A stretch of DNA of 64,000 nt from Actinomycetospora lutea (lineage in GTDB: Bacteria; Actinomycetota; Actinomycetes; Mycobacteriales; Pseudonocardiaceae), in the NCBI RefSeq assembly GCF_028737205.1, contig NZ_JAQZAL010000008.1:1-64000 (forward strand), in the 5' to 3' direction. Below are positions 45,078 through 54,053 of this stretch, piece by piece (within the stretch, counting starts at the first letter, position 1; every line of letters begins with the position of its first letter). The position numbers and the translations under genes are program-made. The notes under the pieces were generated by a model. It worked only from the letters and a program-made list of their open reading frames with translations. It had not been told where the DNA came from and ran no database searches.

Positions 45078-45117
45078 GTGCGTGGTCCGGGTCGTCCCGA
45101 CGGCCCGGACCACGCAC
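45078..45117 (+). terminator. Intra-operon hairpin between gluB and gluC
   Basis: 14-bp perfect stem (45078-45091 with 45104-45117) between the binding-protein and first permease genes. It is suited to partial termination or RNA stabilisation that favours binding-protein expression, a common arrangement in ABC importer operons. Confidence 0.7.
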
Positions 45118-45130
45118 GAGGGGAGACCCC

Positions 45131-45775
45131 ATGGACGTCCTGTTCGGCAACCTCTCCGAGTTCCTCACGCGCTTCGGCGGCACGATCGGGCTGTTCGTGC
45201 TCTCGGCGATCGCGTCGCTGATCCTGGGCGTGGTGCTGGCGGCGATGCGGGTCAGCCCGGTCCCCGCCATGCGCGCGGTCGGCACGGGCTACGTGACGCT
45301 GCTGCGCAACACCCCGCTGACCCTGGTGCTGTTCTTCTTCGCCCTAGGGTTCACCAAGCTCTTCTTCTACCTGCCGTTCTTCCTGCTGGCCGTCATCGGG
45401 CTCTCGCTCTACACGGCGGCGTTCGTCTGCGAGGTGGTGCGCGGCGGAATCAGCACCGTCTCCGCGGGCCAGGCCGAGGCCGCCCGGGCGCTCGGGCTCG
45501 GCTTCACCCAGACCCTCTCGCTCATCGTGCTCCCGCAGGCGGTGCGCTCGGTGATGCCGCCGCTGACGAGCGTGCAGATCGCCCTGCTGAAGAACACCAC
45601 GGTGGCCGCGGGCTTCTCGGTGTTCGAGGCCGGCGGGTTCTACCGCGCGGTCAACGAGCAGGGCGGGTCGACCCTCGTGGCCCTCCTGTGGGTCGCGCTC
45701 GGCTTCATCATCCTCGTCATCCCCCTGACGGTGCTGCAGCGCCGGCTCGAGAAGCGCTGGAGCGTCGCCCGATGA
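45131..45775 (+). CDS. gluC: Glutamate-type ABC transporter permease (first)
   Basis: A 214-residue inner-membrane permease with about five helices. The cytoplasmic EAA loop is GQAEAARALGLGFTQTLSLIVLPQA, which contacts the ATPase. LLRNTPLTLVLFFFALGF is typical of HisM/QP family permeases. ATG 45131 follows GGGGAGA. The stop overlaps the second permease start (ATGA). Confidence 0.92.
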   Translation: MDVLFGNLSEFLTRFGGTIGLFVLSAIASLILGVVLAAMRVSPVPAMRAVGTGYVTLLRNTPLTLVLFFFALGFTKLFFYLPFFLLAVIGLSLYTAAFVCEVVRGGISTVSAGQAEAARALGLGFTQTLSLIVLPQAVRSVMPPLTSVQIALLKNTTVAAGFSVFEAGGFYRAVNEQGGSTLVALLWVALGFIILVIPLTVLQRRLEKRWSVAR

Positions 45776-46629
45776 GCGCCCCGACCGCGGTCCTCTTCGA
45801 CGTCCCGGGGCCCCGCGCGAAGGCCCGCAACACCGCCGCCGGCGTCGTCACGCTGCTCGTCGTCGCCGCCCTCGTCGCCGTGATCATCTGGCGGCTCGCG
45901 GCCACCGGGCAGCTCGACGCCCGCGCGTGGGAGTGGATCCTCTACGAGAACGTCCAGCTCGCCCTGCTCGACGGGCTGGTCAACACGCTGCGGGCGTTCG
46001 CGTCCGGCGCCGTGCTCGCCCTGCTGCTCGGCGCGCTGCTGGCCCTCGGCAGGCTCTCCGACCAGAAGTGGCTGCGCTCCGTCTCGACCTGGGTCGTCGA
46101 GCTCTTCCGGGCCGTCCCGCTCGTCGTGCTGATGTTCCTCTTCTACTACGGCATGCCGTCGATCGGGATCACGGTCTCGACCTACGCCGCCGTGGTGCTC
46201 GGCCTGATGCTCTACAACGGGGCCGTGCTCGCCGAGGTCTTCCGGGCCGGCGTGCTGGCGGTGCCGCGCGGGCAGTCGGAGGCCGCGTACGCCCTCGGGC
46301 TGCGCAAGTCGGGCGTCATGCGCTTCGTGCTGCTGCCGCAGGCGGTGCGCTCGATGCTCCCGGCGATCGTCAGCCAGCTCGTGGTGCTGCTCAAGGACTC
46401 CGCACTCGGGTTCCTCATCACCTACCCCGAGCTGCTGTTCCAGGCCCAGTTCCTGGGCTCGAACGCCACGCTGGGCTCGCCGCTGATCCCGGTGGCGATG
46501 GTCGTCGCGGTCATCTACATCACGCTCTGCCTGCTGCTCTCGGCGCTCGCGACGTGGCTGGAGCGCCGGACACGACGCAACCCGGCCGTGCTGACCGTCG
46601 CGCCGACCGAGCGCCCGGACGATGCCTGA
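45772..46629 (+). CDS. gluD: Glutamate-type ABC transporter permease (second)
   Basis: A 285-residue permease. The N-terminus has an extra helix (VVTLLVVAALVAVIIWRL), then the conserved core with ELFRAVPLVVLMFLFYYGM and EAA loop GQSEAAYALGLRKSGVMRFVLLPQA. It pairs with GluC. ATG 45772 overlaps the GluC stop by 4 nt; the GNAT gene starts 8 nt inside its 3' end. Confidence 0.92.
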   Translation: MSAPTAVLFDVPGPRAKARNTAAGVVTLLVVAALVAVIIWRLAATGQLDARAWEWILYENVQLALLDGLVNTLRAFASGAVLALLLGALLALGRLSDQKWLRSVSTWVVELFRAVPLVVLMFLFYYGMPSIGITVSTYAAVVLGLMLYNGAVLAEVFRAGVLAVPRGQSEAAYALGLRKSGVMRFVLLPQAVRSMLPAIVSQLVVLLKDSALGFLITYPELLFQAQFLGSNATLGSPLIPVAMVVAVIYITLCLLLSALATWLERRTRRNPAVLTVAPTERPDDA

Positions 46630-47155
46630 CCCGATCACGATCCGGGCGGCCCGCGCCGACGAGTTCGCCGCGCTCCGCGCGATCGAGGACGCCGCGGGCG
46701 AGCCGTTCCGCGACATCGGGATGGACGCGGTCGCCGACGACGCGCCGCCCTCGTCGGTGGTGCTCGCCGGCGCCGCCGAGCGCGGCGGGCTGTGGGTCGC
46801 CGCCGACGGGGACGACCGACCCGTCGCCTACCTCATGGACGACGTCGTCGACGGCGAGGCGCACCTCGACCAGGTCTCGGTGCACCCCACCCACGCCCGC
46901 CGCGGGATCGGGGCGCGGCTCGTGGAGCACCTCGTCGATCGCACCCGGGCGGCCGGGCGCCCCGCGGTCACGCTGACCACCTACGTCGACGTGCCGTGGA
47001 ACGGGCCGTACTACGCCCGGCTGGGCTTCCGCACGCTCGCCGACGACGAGCTGGGGCCGGGCCTGCGGGCGGTCCGCCGCGCCGAGACCGCGCGGGGGCT
47101 CGACCGGTGGCCGCGGGCCGCCATGCGCCGCGATCTCACGGCGGGTGACTCCTAG
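46622..47155 (+). CDS. GNAT family N-acetyltransferase
   Basis: A 177-residue acetyltransferase. The CoA loop is THARRGIGARLVEHLVD with the preceding strand AHLDQVSVHP; VPWNGPYYARLGFRTLADDELGPGL is the end of the fold. It overlaps gluD by 8 nt and is probably the last cistron of that operon. Substrate unknown. Confidence 0.87.
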   Translation: MPDPITIRAARADEFAALRAIEDAAGEPFRDIGMDAVADDAPPSSVVLAGAAERGGLWVAADGDDRPVAYLMDDVVDGEAHLDQVSVHPTHARRGIGARLVEHLVDRTRAAGRPAVTLTTYVDVPWNGPYYARLGFRTLADDELGPGLRAVRRAETARGLDRWPRAAMRRDLTAGDS

Positions 47156-47227
47156 CAGCGACTCACCGGGTGACCGTCGCCACGTTTCTGCTACTCTCCG
47201 TACGCATCACCGGGGGGAGGTGGCGCC

Positions 47228-47740
47228 GTGGCCGACGTCGAGGAACGGCCCCGGGCGCGATCGCGCGCGTGGTGGTCCGTGGCCACGCTGGGGCTCGTCG
47301 GCCTCACCCTGTGGCTGCTCTGGCAGGCGGGCACCGCCACGTGGGACGCCGCGGTGCTGGCCCTGCGCGGCGAGGTCGTCTCGGCCCGCGTGATCGACGC
47401 CCAGCTGCACACGAAGCTGGGCATGGCCGACGACCTCGTCGTCGTGCCCGCCGGCAGCGACGTCGCCGCCACGGTGAGCACGCACCGCGAGGACCTCGGG
47501 GTCGGCGCGGTGGTCGACGTCGTCGTCGACCCCGACGACCCGACGCGCGCCGACCTCGCCAGCGACGGCTGGCCCTGGCTGGCCACGGTCATGCCGCTGT
47601 TCCTCGCGTTCGTCTGCGGGGTCTCGGCGCTCCTCACCCTGAGCGCGGCGCTGGGCCTGCCACCACCCGACGAGACCGACGGGACCGACGAGCCCGGCGA
47701 GGACGACGCGGCGCCGGACCAGGACGCCGAGAGCTCCTGA
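47228..47740 (+). CDS. Two-helix membrane protein, DUF3592-like
   Basis: A 170-residue protein with one helix at residues about 15-35 (WWSVATLGLVGLTLWLLW), a ~65-residue beta-rich external part (GEVVSARVIDAQLHT ... VDVVVDPDDPTRADLA) and a second helix (WLATVMPLFLAFVCGVSALLTL). The layout resembles DUF3592 proteins; function unknown. The tail is very acidic. GTG 47228 is preceded by GGGGGGAGG. A strong hairpin follows. Confidence 0.7.
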   Translation: MADVEERPRARSRAWWSVATLGLVGLTLWLLWQAGTATWDAAVLALRGEVVSARVIDAQLHTKLGMADDLVVVPAGSDVAATVSTHREDLGVGAVVDVVVDPDDPTRADLASDGWPWLATVMPLFLAFVCGVSALLTLSAALGLPPPDETDGTDEPGEDDAAPDQDAESS

Positions 47741-47761
47741 CCCGCCCTCCGGCCCCCGGAA

Positions 47762-47800
47762 CACGACAGACCCGTGTCCCCGGGACACGGGTCCGTCGTG
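47762..47800. terminator. Bidirectional terminator hairpin, 18-bp stem with one mismatch
   Basis: Arms 47762-47779 and 47783-47800 around a 3-nt loop, between the DUF3592-like gene and the convergent sdhB. Confidence 0.85.
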
Positions 47801-47806
47801 GGGCAC

Positions 47807-48661
47807 TCAGCTGGTGCCGACCGGGCCGATCCGGTCGGCGTCGAGCGCCGAGCCGTTGTCCGGGCCCGGGTTCTCGAGCGACTGGGCACCGGTGGCGCCG
47901 CGCTGCTCGAGCTCCTGCCGCTTGAAGATCTTCTTGCCGAGCCAGACCAGCGGGTCGTACTTCCGGTCGACGACGCGCTCCTTCATCGGGATGAGCGCGT
48001 TGTCAGTGATCTTGATGTGCTCGGGGCAGACCTCGGTGCAGCACTTGGTGATGTTGCAGTAGCCGAGGCCCCCGTCCTCCTGCGCGTCCTCCTTGCGGTT
48101 GCGCACGTCGAGCGGGTGCATGTCCAGCTCGGCGTAGCGCATGAGGAAGCGCGGGCCGGAGAACGGCTCCTTGTTCTCCTCGTGGTCACGTACCACGTGG
48201 CAGACGTTCTGGCACAGGAAGCACTCGATGCACTTGCGGAACTCCTGCGAGCGCTCGACGTCCGCCTGCGCCATCCGGTACTCGCCCGGCGCCACGCCCT
48301 CGGGCGGCGCGAAGGCGGGGACCTCGCGCGCCTTGGCGTAGTTGAAGTCGACGTCGGTGACGAGGTCGCGGATCACCGGGAACGTCCGGATCGGCGCGAC
48401 CGAGATCTCCTCGTCCTCGCCGAACGTCGACATCCGGGTCATGCACATCAGGCGCGGACGCCCGTTGACCTCGGCGCTGCACGACCCGCACTTGCCGGCC
48501 TTGCAGTTCCAGCGCACGGCCATGTCCCCGGCCTGCGTGGCCTGGAGCCGGTGCATGATGTCGAGGACGACCTCGCCCTCCTCGACGTCGACGCGGTAGT
48601 CGACGAAGTCGCCGCCCTCCGCGTCTCCCCGCCAGACCTTGAACTTCGCCTGGTAACCCAT
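47807..48661 (-). CDS. sdhB: Succinate dehydrogenase/fumarate reductase iron-sulfur subunit (Sdh1 type)
   Basis: A 284-residue Fe-S subunit carrying electrons from the flavin to the membrane quinone site. The [2Fe-2S] ligands are C53, C58, C61 and C73 (CKAGKCGSC, then C); the [4Fe-4S] ligands are in CIECFLCQNVC and the [3Fe-4S] group in CNITKCCTEVCPE. Similar to Rv0247c of M. tuberculosis. The last ~40 residues are a variable tail. ATG 48661 overlaps or abuts sdhA closely (2-nt gap). Confidence 0.94.
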   Translation of the reverse strand: MGYQAKFKVWRGDAEGGDFVDYRVDVEEGEVVLDIMHRLQATQAGDMAVRWNCKAGKCGSCSAEVNGRPRLMCMTRMSTFGEDEEISVAPIRTFPVIRDLVTDVDFNYAKAREVPAFAPPEGVAPGEYRMAQADVERSQEFRKCIECFLCQNVCHVVRDHEENKEPFSGPRFLMRYAELDMHPLDVRNRKEDAQEDGGLGYCNITKCCTEVCPEHIKITDNALIPMKERVVDRKYDPLVWLGKKIFKRQELEQRGATGAQSLENPGPDNGSALDADRIGPVGTS

Positions 48662-48663
48662 GC

Positions 48664-50730
48664 CTACGCTCCCCCTCCGGTCAGCTCGCCGCCCGGGTCG
48701 CCGCCGGTCTCGGTGGTCGAGGAGCTCCGCTCCGCTTCGTCTCCGGCGCCCTCGGTGCCCCGCGTCTGCCGGGGCGGCGCGTCCGAGCGGTGTCCGCCCA
48801 GCTCGTCGCCGGTGTAGTACTTCTTGAGCTCGTCGAGCTCGAAGAGGTCGAACAGGTCCTCGCGCATCGCGGGCTGGCCCTGGTGCTCGAGCTGCACGGT
48901 CGGACCATCGGGGCCGTCCTGCAGGGAGCAGACCAGCAGCTCCTGGCGCCAGTTCTCGTCCATCGTCGGGTAGTCGTCGCGGGTGTGGCCGCCGCGGCTC
49001 TCCTGCCGCTCGAGCGCGGCCATCGCGATGCACTCGCTGACCATGAGCATGTTGCGCAGGTCGAGCGCGAGGTGCCAGCCCGGGTTGTAGGCCCGCCGCC
49101 CGTCGACCGCGACGCGCGGGATCCGGTCGCGGAGCTCGTGGAGCTTCTTGAGCGCCAGCTCCATCTCGTCGGCCTTGCGGATGATGCCGACGAGGTCGTT
49201 CATCGTCTGCTGCAGTTCCTGGTGCACCGTGTAGGCGTTCTCGCCGCCCGAGTTGTGGATCGGGCGCTCGACGTCCTCGCGGGCCGACGTGACCGACGCG
49301 TCGGACACGGTCGGCACCTCGGCCAGGCCGTCGAGGTAGGCCGCCGCCCCGGCGCCGGCGCGACAGCCGAACACCAGCAGGTCGGACAGCGAGTTCCCGC
49401 CGAGCCGGTTGGAGCCGTGCATGCCACCCGCGACCTCGCCCGCGGCGAAGAGCCCGGGCACCGCCGAGGCCGCCGTGTCGGGGTCGACCTCGACCCCGCC
49501 CATGACGTAGTGGCAGGTCGGGCCGACCTCCATCGGACCGGCGGTGATGTCGACGTCGGCCAGCTCCTTGAACTGGTGGTACATCGACGGCAGGCGCCGG
49601 GTGATCTCGGCGGCGGGCATGCGGCTGGAGACGTCGAGGTAGACGCCGCCGGCCGGCGAGCCGCGGCCCTCCTTGACCTCGTTGTTGATCGCGCGGGCGA
49701 CCTCGTCACGGGGCAGGAGCTCCGGCGGGCGCCGGTTGTTGTCCGCGTCGGTGTACCAGCGGTCGCCCTCGTCCTCGCTCGTGGCGTACTGCTCGCGGAA
49801 CACCTCGGGGATGTAGTTGAACATGAAGCGCTCGCCCTCGGAGTTCTTGAGGACGCCGCCGTCGCCACGCACGGACTCGGTGACGAGGATGCCCTTGACG
49901 CTGGGCGGCCAGACCATCCCCGTGGGGTGGAACTGGACGAACTCCATGTTCAGCAGCTTCGCGCCGGCGCGCATGGCCAGCGCGTGACCGTCGCCGGTGT
50001 ACTCCCACGAGTTGCTCGTGACCTTGAACGACTTGCCGACGCCCCCGGTCGCGAGCACCACCGCCGCCGAGTGGAAGCAGACCAGCTCGCCGGTGGGGCG
50101 CCGGTAGCCGAAGGCGCCCGCGATCCGGTCGCCGTCCTTGAGCAGCTCGGTGATCGTGTACTCGTGGAAGACCGCCAGGTCGGACTCGTAGTCGCCGGTG
50201 CGGGCGAAGTCCTCCTGCTGCAGCGAGACGATCTTCTGCTGCAGGGTGCGGATCAGCTCCAGGCCCGTGCGGTCGCCCACGTGGGCCAGGCGCGGGAAGT
50301 TGTGCCCGCCGAAGTTCCGCTGGCTGATCTTGCCGTCGGGCGTGCGGTCGAACAGCGCGCCGTAGGTCTCGAGCTCCCAGACCCGCTGCGGCGCCTCCTT
50401 GGCGTGCAGCTCGGCCATGCGCCAGTTGTTGAGGAACTTCCCCCCGCGCATGGTGTCGCGGAAGTGGACCTCCCAGTTGTCGCGGGGGTTCGCGTTGCCC
50501 ATGGACGCGGCGATCCCGCCCTCGGCCATGACCGTGTGGGCCTTGCCGAACAGCGACTTGCAGATGATCGCGACCCGCTTGCCGCGCAGGCGGGCCTCGA
50601 TGGCGGCCCGCAGCCCGGCGCCGCCGGCGCCGATGACGAGGACGTCGTAGGTGTGGTGGGTGACGGCGGCGACATCGGTCGCGCCCTCGCCTGCCGCCTC
50701 GAATGCTGTGGTGGTTCCGGGGTCGGTCAT
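48664..50730 (-). CDS. sdhA: Succinate dehydrogenase/fumarate reductase flavoprotein subunit (Sdh1 type)
   Basis: A 688-residue flavoprotein oxidising succinate. The FAD dinucleotide fold is VLVIGAGGAGLRAAIEARL; covalent-FAD histidine in GKAHTVMAEGG; the active-site arginine region is ARAGGVYLDVSSRMPAAE-like, with HPTGMVWPP and GGNSLSDLLVFG. It belongs to the longer Rv0248c-type subunits. The tail (about 40 residues) is non-conserved and contains a dispersed repeat (GDEAERSSS). The start ATG overlaps the anchor-subunit stop by 1 nt (TGATG). Confidence 0.94.
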   Translation of the reverse strand: MTDPGTTTAFEAAGEGATDVAAVTHHTYDVLVIGAGGAGLRAAIEARLRGKRVAIICKSLFGKAHTVMAEGGIAASMGNANPRDNWEVHFRDTMRGGKFLNNWRMAELHAKEAPQRVWELETYGALFDRTPDGKISQRNFGGHNFPRLAHVGDRTGLELIRTLQQKIVSLQQEDFARTGDYESDLAVFHEYTITELLKDGDRIAGAFGYRRPTGELVCFHSAAVVLATGGVGKSFKVTSNSWEYTGDGHALAMRAGAKLLNMEFVQFHPTGMVWPPSVKGILVTESVRGDGGVLKNSEGERFMFNYIPEVFREQYATSEDEGDRWYTDADNNRRPPELLPRDEVARAINNEVKEGRGSPAGGVYLDVSSRMPAAEITRRLPSMYHQFKELADVDITAGPMEVGPTCHYVMGGVEVDPDTAASAVPGLFAAGEVAGGMHGSNRLGGNSLSDLLVFGCRAGAGAAAYLDGLAEVPTVSDASVTSAREDVERPIHNSGGENAYTVHQELQQTMNDLVGIIRKADEMELALKKLHELRDRIPRVAVDGRRAYNPGWHLALDLRNMLMVSECIAMAALERQESRGGHTRDDYPTMDENWRQELLVCSLQDGPDGPTVQLEHQGQPAMREDLFDLFELDELKKYYTGDELGGHRSDAPPRQTRGTEGAGDEAERSSSTTETGGDPGGELTGGGA
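48716..48744 (+). repeat. Dispersed coding repeat, family A, copy 4 (SdhA C-terminus)
   Basis: 29 bp: the core GAGCTCCGCTCCGCTTCGTC with one base change and a 3-bp insertion that keeps the frame. Encodes GDEAERSSS in the SdhA tail. Confidence 0.8.
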
Positions 50731-51566
50731 CAGTTCACGATCCGCAGGTCGGAGATGGTCCCGCTCGCCACGAGCATGACGTAGAAGTCCGTGAGGATCA
50801 GCGTCCCGATCGTCAGCCAGGCGAACAGCATGTGGCGCGTGTTGAGCTTCGAGATGCCCGTCCAGACCTTGTAGCGCACCGGGTGCTTCGAGAAGTGCTT
50901 GAGGCGCCCGCCGGTGATGTGCCGACAGGAGTGGCAGGACAGCGTGTAGAGCCAGAGGCCGATCACGTTGATCAGCAGGATGAGCGTGCCGAGCCCCAGC
51001 CCGAACGACGTCCGTCCCGTGGCCGGGTCGGTGCTCTGGAAGGCCAGGAGCATGTCGTAGGTGTTGAGGATCGAGATCGCGAACGCGACGTAGAAGAAGT
51101 ACCGGTGCGCGTTCTGCAGGATCAGCGGGAACCGCGTCTCGCCGGTGTACTTCTTGTGCGGCTCGGCCACGGCGCACGCCGGCGGGGACGACCAGAACGC
51201 CCGGTAGTACGACTTGCGGTAGTAGTAGCACGTGAGCCGGAAGCCGAGCAGGAACGGCAGCGACACCAGCGCGTAGGGCAGGAACCACGGCATCTCGCCG
51301 AACCACTGGCCCAGGTGGCTGGCCTCAGGGATGCACGAGGCGCTGACGCACGGCGAGTAGAACGGCGACAGGTAGTGGTACTCGGCGACGTAGTACGCCG
51401 AGCCCCACAGCGACCGGATCGTCGCGTAGACCACGAAGGTCGCGAGCCCCAGCGCGTTCGCCAGCGGCGGCAGCCACCAGCGGTCGGTGCGCAGGGTGCG
51501 CTGTCGGATGTCGGGTCGTCCCGGCGCCGGTGGCCGGTACGTCCCGGAGTCGTGTGTGGTGGTCAC
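50730..51566 (-). CDS. sdhC: Succinate dehydrogenase membrane anchor, five-helix (Rv0249c-like)
   Basis: A 278-residue cytochrome b-type anchor in one polypeptide. Five helices can be placed (e.g. LPPLANALGLATFVVYATI; FLPYALVSLPFLLGFRLTC; LGTLILLINVIGLWLYTL; LFAWLTIGTLILTDFYVML). Histidines in ILQNAHRYFFYV and SCHSCRHITGG are heme-ligand candidates. Matches the Sdh1 anchor of mycobacteria. GTG 51566 (VTTTHDSG) is preferred; it heads the sdhCAB operon on the minus strand. Confidence 0.88.
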   Translation of the reverse strand: MTTTHDSGTYRPPAPGRPDIRQRTLRTDRWWLPPLANALGLATFVVYATIRSLWGSAYYVAEYHYLSPFYSPCVSASCIPEASHLGQWFGEMPWFLPYALVSLPFLLGFRLTCYYYRKSYYRAFWSSPPACAVAEPHKKYTGETRFPLILQNAHRYFFYVAFAISILNTYDMLLAFQSTDPATGRTSFGLGLGTLILLINVIGLWLYTLSCHSCRHITGGRLKHFSKHPVRYKVWTGISKLNTRHMLFAWLTIGTLILTDFYVMLVASGTISDLRIVN

Positions 51567-51847
51567 GGCACCGGTCCTCGTCTGGGTGGTCCTCGTCCTG
51601 CGGTGACGCGCTCGCGCCGGGGGTCGCGGCGCCGGCCTCTCCGGCCGGCGACGGTGCGGATCCCCGCGGACGCGACGCTCTGTGGTGCGCCGCACACTAC
51701 GACGCGTCAAACACCCGTGTCGCCCGGGTCACCCCGGTGCCGCGGCGTGACGATGGCCACGTCGCCCCTCCTGACCGATCCACCACCGGCGTCCGCGCAG
51801 CGCACGGCGGCGCGGAGGGCCGCAGCGGGCCCGCCCGGCGTCGACCG
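51567..51847 (-). other. Intergenic region between recX and the sdh operon
   Basis: 281 nt with no gene on the minus strand. It should contain the recAX terminator and the sdhCAB promoter; the relatively A/T-rich segment near 51680-51715 (CTCTGTGG ... CACACTACGACG) is the likeliest promoter. No clear operator was recognised. Confidence 0.5.
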
Positions 51848-52462
51848 TCAGCGGTCGTCCGCGGCGGCCTCCGCGCCGGCCAGCAGGTCGTCGACCGACA
51901 CGGCGGCGTCCTCACCCTCCGGAACCGACCCCTCCGGAACCGACCCCTCCAGGACCGGGCGCTCGGCCAGCGCCTCCCGGACGACCGTGTACGCGACGCC
52001 GGCGTCGTAGCCCTTGCGGGCGAGCATCCCGACCAGCCGCCGCGCCGCCACCGCGTCGTCGTGGCGGGCGAGCGAGGGCAGGCGCCGGTCGACCAGGGCC
52101 CGGGCGCGCGCATGCTCGTCGTCGCGGCTGATCTCGTCGACCGCCGTGGTGGCCGTCTCGCGCTCGACGCCCTTGCGGTGCAGCTCGCCGGCCAGCGCGC
52201 GCTTGCCCAGGCCCTGGTGGCGGTGCCGCGACGACACCCACTGCTCGGCGAACGCGGCGTCGTCGACGAGCTTGGCCGCGGCGAGCCGGTCGAGCACCCG
52301 GCGGGCGACGTCGTCCTCGACACCCTTGCGGGCGAGGGAGACGGCGAGCTCCGCGCGGGAGCGGGCGCGCGTGGTGAGCAGGTTCAGGCAGATCGTGCGC
52401 GCGACCGACTCGGGGTCGGCGGGGGGATCGGCCTCGCGGTCGCCCCCCTGGTGACCGGCCAT
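51848..52462 (-). CDS. recX: Regulatory protein RecX
   Basis: A 204-residue modulator that inhibits RecA. RecX three-helix repeats are visible: TICLNLLTTRARSRAELAVSL, VDDAAFAEQWVSSRHRHQGLGKRALAGEL and RRLVGMLARKGYDAGVAYTVV. The C-terminus has PEGSVPEGSVPEG, encoded by imperfect 15-bp tandem repeats near 51917-51960. ATG 52462 is 4 nt after the recA stop, so both are co-expressed from the SOS-controlled recA promoter. Confidence 0.94.
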   Translation of the reverse strand: MAGHQGGDREADPPADPESVARTICLNLLTTRARSRAELAVSLARKGVEDDVARRVLDRLAAAKLVDDAAFAEQWVSSRHRHQGLGKRALAGELHRKGVERETATTAVDEISRDDEHARARALVDRRLPSLARHDDAVAARRLVGMLARKGYDAGVAYTVVREALAERPVLEGSVPEGSVPEGEDAAVSVDDLLAGAEAAADDR

Positions 52463-52466
52463 CGGC

Positions 52467-53507
52467 TCAGAAGTCGACCGGGGCGGGGGCGCTCTCGTCG
52501 GCGTCGAGCTTGGGGCCGATGCCGAGCTTCTCCTTGATGCGCTTCTCGATCTCGAGCGCGACGTCGGGGTTGTCCCGGAGGAACTTGCGGGCGTTCTCCT
52601 TGCCCTGCCCCAGCTGGTCGCCCTCGTAGGTGTACCAGGCGCCCGACTTGCGCACGAGCGCCTGCTCGACGCCCATGTCGATCAGCGAGCCCTCCTTGGA
52701 GATGCCCTGTCCGTAGATCATGTCGAACTCGGCCTGCTTGAACGGCGGGGCCACCTTGTTCTTCACGACCTTGACCCGCGTGCGGTTGCCGACCGCGTCG
52801 GCGCCGTCCTTGAGCGTCTCGATGCGGCGGATGTCGAGCCGGACCGAGGAGTAGAACTTCAGCGCCTTGCCACCGGTGGTGGTCTCCGGCGAGCCGAACA
52901 TGACCCCGACCTTCTCGCGCAGCTGGTTGATGAAGATCGCCGTGGTGCCCGAGGCGTGCAGCGCGCCGGTGATCTTGCGCAGCGCCTGGCTCATCAGGCG
53001 GGCCTGCAGGCCGACGTGGCTGTCGCCCATGTCGCCCTCGATCTCGGCGCGCGGCACGAGCGCGGCCACCGAGTCGACCACGATGACGTCCAGCGCGTTC
53101 GAGCGGATCAGCATGTCCATGATCTCGAGCGCCTGCTCGCCGGTGTCGGGCTGCGAGACCAGCAGCGCGTCGGTGTCGACGCCGAGGGCTTTGGCGTACT
53201 CGGGGTCGAGCGCGTGCTCGGCGTCGATGAACGCCGCGATGCCGCCCTGGGCCTGGGCGTTGGCGACCGCGTGCAGCGTCACCGTCGTCTTGCCCGAGGA
53301 CTCCGGGCCGTAGATCTCCACCACGCGCCCGCGGGGCAGGCCGCCCACCCCGAGCGCCACGTCGAGCGCGATCGAACCGGTGGGGATGACGTTGACCGGC
53401 GCCCGGCCCTCGTCGCCCAGGCGCATGACCGAGCCCTTGCCGAACTGCTTGTCGATCTGGGCGAGGGCGAGCTCGAGCGCCTTGTCGCGATCCGGTGCCT
53501 GTGCCAT
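52467..53507 (-). CDS. recA: Recombinase A
   Basis: A 346-residue DNA strand-exchange ATPase and co-protease for LexA. Walker A is [14 protein letters not shown]; Walker [14 protein letters not shown]; LexA/DNA loop L1 [14 protein letters not shown] and L2 [20 protein letters not shown] are complete. There is no intein, unlike M. tuberculosis RecA. The Shine-Dalgarno AAGGTGG precedes ATG 53507; GTG/ATG 53585 would add 26 unlike residues. An SOS box lies about 180 nt upstream. recX follows after 4 nt. Confidence 0.98.
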   Translation of the reverse strand: MAQAPDRDKALELALAQIDKQFGKGSVMRLGDEGRAPVNVIPTGSIALDVALGVGGLPRGRVVEIYGPESSGKTTVTLHAVANAQAQGGIAAFIDAEHALDPEYAKALGVDTDALLVSQPDTGEQALEIMDMLIRSNALDVIVVDSVAALVPRAEIEGDMGDSHVGLQARLMSQALRKITGALHASGTTAIFINQLREKVGVMFGSPETTTGGKALKFYSSVRLDIRRIETLKDGADAVGNRTRVKVVKNKVAPPFKQAEFDMIYGQGISKEGSLIDMGVEQALVRKSGAWYTYEGDQLGQGKENARKFLRDNPDVALEIEKRIKEKLGIGPKLDADESAPAPVDF

Positions 53508-53683
53508 GGGATTGCCACCTTGCTCGATCGTGGGGTGCCAGGGGTCTGACTCTCGGGCGCCGACGGTAGGCGGAGGGTCCGACATCGCGGTGCCGGAGCC
53601 GGCCGCCCTGGGGACGGACGGAACGGTTGTGGACGGACGGCGGCGACGCTGACGTCGCAGGACGACCGTACGGAGCAGGGTAG

Positions 53684-53699
53684 ACGAACACGTGTTCGA
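53684..53699 (-). promoter_or_regulatory. SOS (LexA) box of recA
   Basis: ACGAACACGTGTTCGA matches TCGAAC-N4-GTTCGA at all but the first base, about 180 nt before the recA start. It should bind LexA. Confidence 0.9.
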
Positions 53700-53729
53700 T
53701 CGGGGAGCCCGGGCGGGCCCGGGCGTGTC

Positions 53730-53785
53730 GGGTCGTCGTCACCGGGTCGTCGTCACCGGGTCGTCGTCACCGGGTCGTCGTCACC
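53730..53785. repeat. Four perfect 14-bp tandem repeats
   Basis: GGGTCGTCGTCACC is repeated four times without change. The last unit includes the stop codon of the DUF3046 gene, and the array sits upstream of the recA SOS box. It is too short for CRISPR and has no spacers. Confidence 0.9.
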
Positions 53786-53975
53786 GGCGCTCGACCGGCA
53801 CCTCGAACTCCACGCAGACCGCGCGCCAGACGTCGCGCGGCTCGTCGCCGTCCTCGAGGGCCTGCTCGACGGTGCGTCCCCCGAGGCCACCGAACACGTG
53901 GTCGCGGGAGAGGGAGCCGGCGCGCACGGCACCGAACTCGTCGTCCATCAGCCGGCGGAAGTGGGTCAGCCGCAC
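53781..53975 (-). CDS. DUF3046 family protein (Rv2738c-like)
   Basis: A 64-residue protein; its family always lies next to recA in actinobacteria, function unknown. The pattern RLTHFRRLMDDEFGAVRAGS at the start and VWRAVCVEFEVP at the end are typical. GTG 53975 gives the family's (M/V)RLTHF start; the upstream codons are extra. On the same strand just upstream of recA. Confidence 0.88.
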   Translation of the reverse strand: MRLTHFRRLMDDEFGAVRAGSLSRDHVFGGLGGRTVEQALEDGDEPRDVWRAVCVEFEVPVERR

Positions 53976-54053
53976 GCCGCCCACGATAGGTCGCCGCTCC
54001 CCCGCCGGATCGCTGCGGGCCGACCCGGACGAACCGGGCGTAACCTCGGACCC

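Noticed and set aside
52467-53507. RecA intein
   Set aside because: The reading frame is continuous at 346 residues with all core motifs uninterrupted.
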